From the NCBI GenBank assembly GCA_019454705.1, contig JACFNS010000086.1, positions 1 to 8,390 of the forward strand: 8,390 nt of DNA, in the 5' to 3' direction. The stretch is from Taibaiella sp. GTDB taxonomy: Bacteria; Bacteroidota; Bacteroidia; Chitinophagales; Chitinophagaceae. The notes under the pieces are model-generated. The model was given only the letters and a program-made list of their open reading frames with translations. It did no database searches and had not been told where the DNA came from. Shown here in pieces: positions 5,346 to 8,390 of the stretch (positions within the stretch are counted from its first letter, which is position 1; every line of letters starts with the position of its first letter). The translations under genes were made by a program, and so were the position numbers.

Positions 5346-6440
5346 TCAACTATAACTATGCCCCATCCAGAGTGCACCGCCAATACTGTCGCGGGACGCA
5401 CCGGTAACGCTGGTGAGGACGTTGGTTTCTTCCCTCCACCGCAGTACACCAATCAGCGCCATCACTATCGCTTCTTTGTATAGTACGGTGTTGGTGTCGG
5501 GTACTACTACTTCAGTATTATGTTCAGTCAATCCCTGTTGTATGGTTTCTACCAGGAAGGTATTTAATGCTCCGCCGCCCGATACCAGCAGTTGCGCTTT
5601 TTCTTTGCCCGTGGGGTATTTCTTTACAGCATCGGTTATCTTATCGGCTATATGCTGCACAGCAGTGCGCAACAAATCTTTCAGGTCGTTTTTGCTTTCC
5701 AGCAGTATGGGGAAGACTAGTTCCTTCGCCTGCTCGTTGCTCAATGATTTTGGTGGCTCCTGCAGGTAATACGGTTCATCATTCAGGTCGGCGAGGATAT
5801 CCACCTGCAACTTTCCCGCACGCGCCATATCACCGTTCTCGTCCATAGTTTTCCCCCCCATTTCTGCGAGGCCATTGAGCACCTGATTGGCAGGGCAAAT
5901 ATCAAATGCAAGCGTACCTCCATTGTGCGGCACGGTTATGTTGGCAATACCACCGATGTTCAACCAATAATCGTATTGGCCAAACAGCAACCTGTCGCCT
6001 ATGGGTACTATAGGAGCGCCTTGTCCGCCCAGTGCCACGTCCATATTGCGCAGGTCGCTCACTACCGGCAGACCCGTTACAGCAGCTATGGTAGCCCCAT
6101 CGCCTATTTGCCCTGTGGTATGGTTATGCGGTTCGTGCATAACAGTATGCCCGTGCGACGCTACCAAGTGTACCTGGTGCTCTATACCGTGTTTTTCTAT
6201 AAAACTATTTACAGCCTCACCTAAAAACCTGCCATAGGCAGTGTGCAGCCTCAGGTACTCGTGTGTACGCAGCTGCCCTGCATTGCGCAGGCTGTTCTCC
6301 ATTTCTTTATCATAGGGAATACAATCCGCATGTACTATCTCGTAAGCCCAGCCGCCACGCACTTCGTTCAGGTGAACATATGCTATATCCAATCCATCCA
6401 GCGAGCTGCCGCTCATCAAGCCAATAACCTTATAAACCAT
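5346..6440 (-). CDS. anmK: Anhydro-N-acetylmuramic acid kinase AnmK
   Basis: AnmK phosphorylates and hydrolyses 1,6-anhydro-MurNAc to MurNAc-6-phosphate during peptidoglycan recycling in the cytosol. The 364-residue product starts MVYKVIGLMSGSSLDGLDIA, the sugar-kinase ATP loop of the family. It continues with VASHGHTVMHEP (93-104), TGQIGDGATIA (109-119), VVSDLRNMDVALGGQGAP (126-143), NIGGIANIT (161-169) and the catalytic Asp180 in AFDICPANQVLN. The common version of that last motif is FDTGPGN; the DIC-x-x-N form is what I recall from Bacteroidota. SGGGALN (287-293) and the C-terminal GALWMGHS complete the fold. ATG 6438-6440 was chosen because it directly precedes the conserved strand; an extension to 6530 would cross a palindromic repeat and adds no family-like residues. 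A TATTTTCG box lies 4 nt upstream of this ATG. It is divergent from the PaiB-like gene. No murQ is present in the window. Confidence 0.93.
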   Translation of the reverse strand: MVYKVIGLMSGSSLDGLDIAYVHLNEVRGGWAYEIVHADCIPYDKEMENSLRNAGQLRTHEYLRLHTAYGRFLGEAVNSFIEKHGIEHQVHLVASHGHTVMHEPHNHTTGQIGDGATIAAVTGLPVVSDLRNMDVALGGQGAPIVPIGDRLLFGQYDYWLNIGGIANITVPHNGGTLAFDICPANQVLNGLAEMGGKTMDENGDMARAGKLQVDILADLNDEPYYLQEPPKSLSNEQAKELVFPILLESKNDLKDLLRTAVQHIADKITDAVKKYPTGKEKAQLLVSGGGALNTFLVETIQQGLTEHNTEVVVPDTNTVLYKEAIVMALIGVLRWREETNVLTSVTGASRDSIGGALWMGHSYS

Positions 6441-6490
6441 GGCGCGAAAATACAAAACCCCTTCCGACTTATTATCGCATTGCCGCAACT

Positions 6491-6509
6491 TGTCCCGCCC
6501 ATGCGGGAT
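6491..6509. repeat. Dispersed palindrome copy 3 (inverted orientation)
   Basis: TCCCGC (6493-6498) and GCGGGA (6503-6508) form a 6-bp stem with loop CCAT. On the minus strand the flanked sequence reads ATCCCGC...GCGGGACA, the same form as the copy at 5259-5278. It sits in the 103-nt divergent gap between anmK and the PaiB-like gene. Confidence 0.65.
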
Positions 6510-6543
6510 TAGCATATTGCCGCATTGCATTTAACTTTACCCC

Positions 6544-7173
6544 ATGTACCATCCGCCGCATTTTACTGAAAAAGACAGGGACGTTATTATCTCCTTTATG
6601 CAGGAATACCCTTTTGTCACGCTGATATTGAATCATGAAGGGAAAAGCCACGCGACACAAATACCTGTAATGCTGCGCGAAGAGGATGATACACTCTACA
6701 TAACCGGGCATGTGTACCGCCATGCAGGGCACTACCCTGCCCTGGCTAGCAGTGCAGAGGCTTTACTGCTCTTTACAGGGGCACACTGCTATGTAAGTGC
6801 CAGTTGGTACATCCGCCGCGGGCAGGCATCTACCTGGAACTATATGAGTGTGCAGGCAAGGGGCGCTGTACGCATGATGGGGAGTGAAGAAACATTGGCA
6901 TTAATAACCGCCCTTACCCACCAATACGAAGATAGTCAATTGCTACCCGAAACGGTGGAACAGATGAGCGATGACTATATAAAAGCTAACCTGGTAGCAA
7001 TTGCAGGTTTTGAAATAAAAGTTACGCAATTGGACGCTACTTTCAAGCTGAACCAGAATAAAGATGATGAGAGCTTCCGTAACGTCGTGGAACAGTTGAT
7101 GGCAAGCGAAGATTTCAACAGCATAACCATAGCCGGAGAAATGATAAAACTGCGCCCGCACCTGTTTTCTTAA
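6544..7173 (+). CDS. FMN-binding negative transcriptional regulator-like protein (PaiB family)
   Basis: The 209-residue protein has the split-barrel flavin-binding fold of the PaiB/FMN_bind_2 family. It starts MYHPPHFTEKDRDVIISFMQEYPFVTLI, typical for the family. It has ATQIPVML (37-44), ITGHVYRHAGHYPAL (53-67), LLFTGAHCYVSASWY (75-89), STWNYMSVQARG (96-107) and the late GFEIKVTQLDATFKLNQN (155-172). Family length is about 200-210, so it is complete. In Bacillus, PaiB is described as a negative regulator of protease production and sporulation. In Bacteroidota that role does not carry over, and flavin or haem-related chemistry is as likely as regulation. The degenerate box TAACTTTA (6532-6539) lies 4 nt before the ATG; no Shine-Dalgarno is seen. 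It is transcribed alone, divergent from anmK and convergent with sucD. Confidence 0.9.
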   Translation: MYHPPHFTEKDRDVIISFMQEYPFVTLILNHEGKSHATQIPVMLREEDDTLYITGHVYRHAGHYPALASSAEALLLFTGAHCYVSASWYIRRGQASTWNYMSVQARGAVRMMGSEETLALITALTHQYEDSQLLPETVEQMSDDYIKANLVAIAGFEIKVTQLDATFKLNQNKDDESFRNVVEQLMASEDFNSITIAGEMIKLRPHLFS

Positions 7174-7176
7174 AAA

Positions 7177-7213
7177 CGAAAAAGCTGCTCCCTACGGGAA
7201 CAGCTTTTCTTCG
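7177..7213. terminator. Bidirectional terminator between the PaiB-like gene and sucD
   Basis: AAAAGCTGCTCCC (7180-7192) pairs with GGGAACAGCTTTT (7196-7208) around a 3-nt loop with one C-A mismatch. The stem has an A-rich 5' side and a T-rich 3' side, so it works as an intrinsic terminator in both directions. It lies 3 nt after the plus-strand stop and about 18 nt from the sucD stop. Confidence 0.9.
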
Positions 7214-7231
7214 ATTGCTTACTAAATATGA

Positions 7232-8113
7232 TTAAGCAGGTTGCTTTTGCAATACAGCAGCCATTGTTTTGCCTATGTCAGCGGGGCTATCCACTACATT
7301 GATACCACACTCGCGCATGATTTTCATCTTGGCAGCGGCAGTATCATCAGCACCACCTACTATGGCACCTGCGTGGCCCATACGGCGGCCGGGAGGCGCT
7401 GTCTGGCCGGCGATGAAGCCTACCACGGGTTTGCGCATATTGTCCTTCAGCCAGCGGGCAGCCTCAGCTTCCATTCCGCCGCCTATTTCACCTATCATGA
7501 TGATACCCTCTGTTTCTGGGTCGTTCATCAGCATCTCCACCGCTTCTTTGGTAGTGGTACCAATGATTGGGTCGCCACCGATACCGATAGCCGTAGTAAT
7601 ACCCAAACCGGCCTTAACTACCTGGTCTGCAGCCTCATACGTCAGCGTACCCGACTTGGAAACAATACCGATAGTACCTTTTTTGAATACGAAACCGGGC
7701 ATGATACCCACTTTTGCCTCATCGGCAGTAATTACGCCGGGGCAGTTAGGGCCTATCAGGCGGCAATCTTTACCGTTCAGGTAAGCACGCGCCTTTACCA
7801 TATCCTGTACGGGAATACCCTCAGTGATACAGATGATGACCTTAATACCCGCGTCAGCAGCTTCCATTATCGCATCGGCAGCAAACGCTGGGGGTACGAA
7901 AATGATGGAAACATCAGCACCTGTTGCCGTTACCGCATCCTGCACGGTGTTGAATACAGGCCTGTCCAGGTGCTGCGTACCGCCTTTTGCGGGTGTTACA
8001 CCACCTACCACGTTAGTACCGTACTCTATCATCTGTCCGGCGTGGAAAGTACCCTCGCTACCAGTGAAGCCCTGTACTATTACTTTAGAATTTTTATTAA
8101 CCAATACAGCCAT
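7232..8113 (-). CDS. sucD: Succinyl-CoA synthetase (succinate-CoA ligase), alpha subunit
   Basis: SucD is the CoA-binding, phosphohistidine-carrying subunit of the TCA-cycle enzyme that converts succinyl-CoA to succinate with formation of ATP or GTP. It needs the beta subunit SucC, whose gene is not in this window. The 293-residue product is full length. It shows the CoA-binding Rossmann start [14 protein letters not shown] (11-24), GGVTPAKGG (37-45), the ITEGIP loop (96-101), GPNCPG (121-126), SKSGTLTYE (152-160) and the phosphorylated His247 in [11 protein letters not shown]. The ATG at 8111-8113 is the first in frame and gives the canonical [15 protein letters not shown] start. It is probably monocistronic, with its own promoter (8154-8184), a leader of roughly 35-40 nt, and a terminator shared with the convergent gene. 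It is the only gene in the window with a clear untranslated leader. Confidence 0.97.
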   Translation of the reverse strand: MAVLVNKNSKVIVQGFTGSEGTFHAGQMIEYGTNVVGGVTPAKGGTQHLDRPVFNTVQDAVTATGADVSIIFVPPAFAADAIMEAADAGIKVIICITEGIPVQDMVKARAYLNGKDCRLIGPNCPGVITADEAKVGIMPGFVFKKGTIGIVSKSGTLTYEAADQVVKAGLGITTAIGIGGDPIIGTTTKEAVEMLMNDPETEGIIMIGEIGGGMEAEAARWLKDNMRKPVVGFIAGQTAPPGRRMGHAGAIVGGADDTAAAKMKIMRECGINVVDSPADIGKTMAAVLQKQPA

Positions 8114-8153
8114 GAGCTAGAAATATCTTTGATTATATAATAATGAACGGGTG

Positions 8154-8184
8154 CAAATTTAAGGTAAATACAGGCAAAACCAAA
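8154..8184 (-). promoter_or_regulatory. sucD promoter (TTTG - 19 nt - TAAATTTG)
   Basis: On the minus strand TTTG (8181-8184) is followed after 19 nt by a perfect TAAATTTG (8154-8161), the best Bacteroidota-type -33/-7 pair in the window. The ATG begins 40 nt after the box. Confidence 0.7.
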
Positions 8185-8189
8185 TGCAA

Positions 8190-8390
8190 GAAAATCCCCA
8201 TATATCCCCGGCAAAAAAAAGTTCTTTCGTGTACCAACCTTTTTGAAGGTCCCTCCGTCTTAATAGGCAACAGGGCAATAATAGCCCGGGAAACGATACG
8301 ATTTACTACCTCTCACCTAAAAAATTTAAGTATGTAATGGGTAATCAATTCTAGATTATGGAAGCCGGTGTCTACCGGCTTTCTTATTTG
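8190..8390. other. Non-coding stretch with hairpins, no gene recognised
   Basis: Upstream of the sucD promoter there is no convincing ORF on either strand. Visible structure includes a run of eight A (8213-8220), a short hairpin ACCTT/AAGGT (8237-8250), a hairpin GGGC/GCCC (8273-8287) and an intrinsic-terminator-like hairpin at the right edge. It could be a plus-strand small RNA gene, the degraded end of a gene, or simply the intergenic region before a gene outside the window. Confidence 0.4.
8362..8390 (+). terminator. Intrinsic terminator at the right edge
   Basis: AAGCCGGT (8362-8369) and ACCGGCTT (8374-8381) form a perfect 8-bp stem with a 4-nt loop, followed by TCTTATTT. The T-rich tail is on the plus-strand side; read on the minus strand the bases after the stem are not T-rich. 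No plus-strand gene precedes it. Confidence 0.7.

Noticed and set aside
6441..6530. N-terminal extension of anmK to 6530
   Set aside because: The extra 30 residues encode a palindromic repeat and nothing like the family; the ATG at 6440 gives the canonical start next to the ATP loop.
7241..8140. A 299-codon open frame on the plus strand opposite sucD
   Set aside because: It mirrors the highly conserved sucD codons, is rich in His/Tyr/Cys with no family-like motif, and covers the sucD terminus and start region. It is an antisense shadow.
8143..8337. 64-codon plus-strand ORF after the sucD start
   Set aside because: It runs across the sucD promoter elements, has no recognisable domain, signal peptide or ribosome site, and its composition looks like intergenic DNA.

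Overview
The window looks like a chromosomal segment from a member of the Bacteroidota, most likely close to the Chitinophagaceae/Sphingobacteriia. The evidence is: (i) candidate promoters of the Bacteroidota type (TTTG about 20 nt upstream of TAnnTTTG) instead of -35/-10 boxes, with few Shine-Dalgarno sequences; (ii) small secreted proteins with a carboxypeptidase-regulatory-like beta-sandwich and a signal peptide ending in A-Q; (iii) a Bacteroidota-style AnmK; and (iv) short dispersed palindromes of the TCCCG...CGGGA kind. No plasmid, phage, transposase, CRISPR, tRNA or rRNA signature was seen.

Layout. Positions 1-2583 carry a minus-strand cluster, in transcription order: thiolase (acetyl-CoA C-acyltransferase), ribD (bifunctional riboflavin deaminase/reductase) and the start of an EamA/DMT-type membrane transporter that runs off the left edge. 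A divergent promoter region (2584-2787) separates this from a small CoA-binding Rossmann protein (2788-3153, plus). Positions 3233-5184 hold a tight plus-strand run of three related genes for small envelope proteins. The first has an ordinary signal peptide and a beta-sandwich. The second and third add a Cys-rich N-terminal domain placed before a single hydrophobic, signal-peptide-like segment. The third carries a TGA exactly where its sister has the first conserved Cys codon. A repeat-rich gap (5185-5345) follows, then anmK (minus), divergent from a PaiB-like FMN-binding protein (plus). That gene converges on sucD (minus) across a strong bidirectional terminator. The right end (8114-8390) has the sucD promoter and about 200 bases with hairpins and a terminator but no convincing gene.

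The enzymes (RibD, thiolase, AnmK, SucD) are ordinary housekeeping or salvage functions and do not form one pathway. The accessory-looking part is the 3233-5184 cluster. It is the best candidate for something little described: tandem paralogs with a cytoplasmic Cys-rich module, a membrane or export segment and an extracytoplasmic beta-sandwich. Two of them end near a short PTR motif that, in my recall, precedes the plug of TonB-dependent receptors. The other recurring signal is a TAnnTTTG-like box 3-6 nt before the start codon of most genes here, which predicts leaderless or nearly leaderless transcripts.
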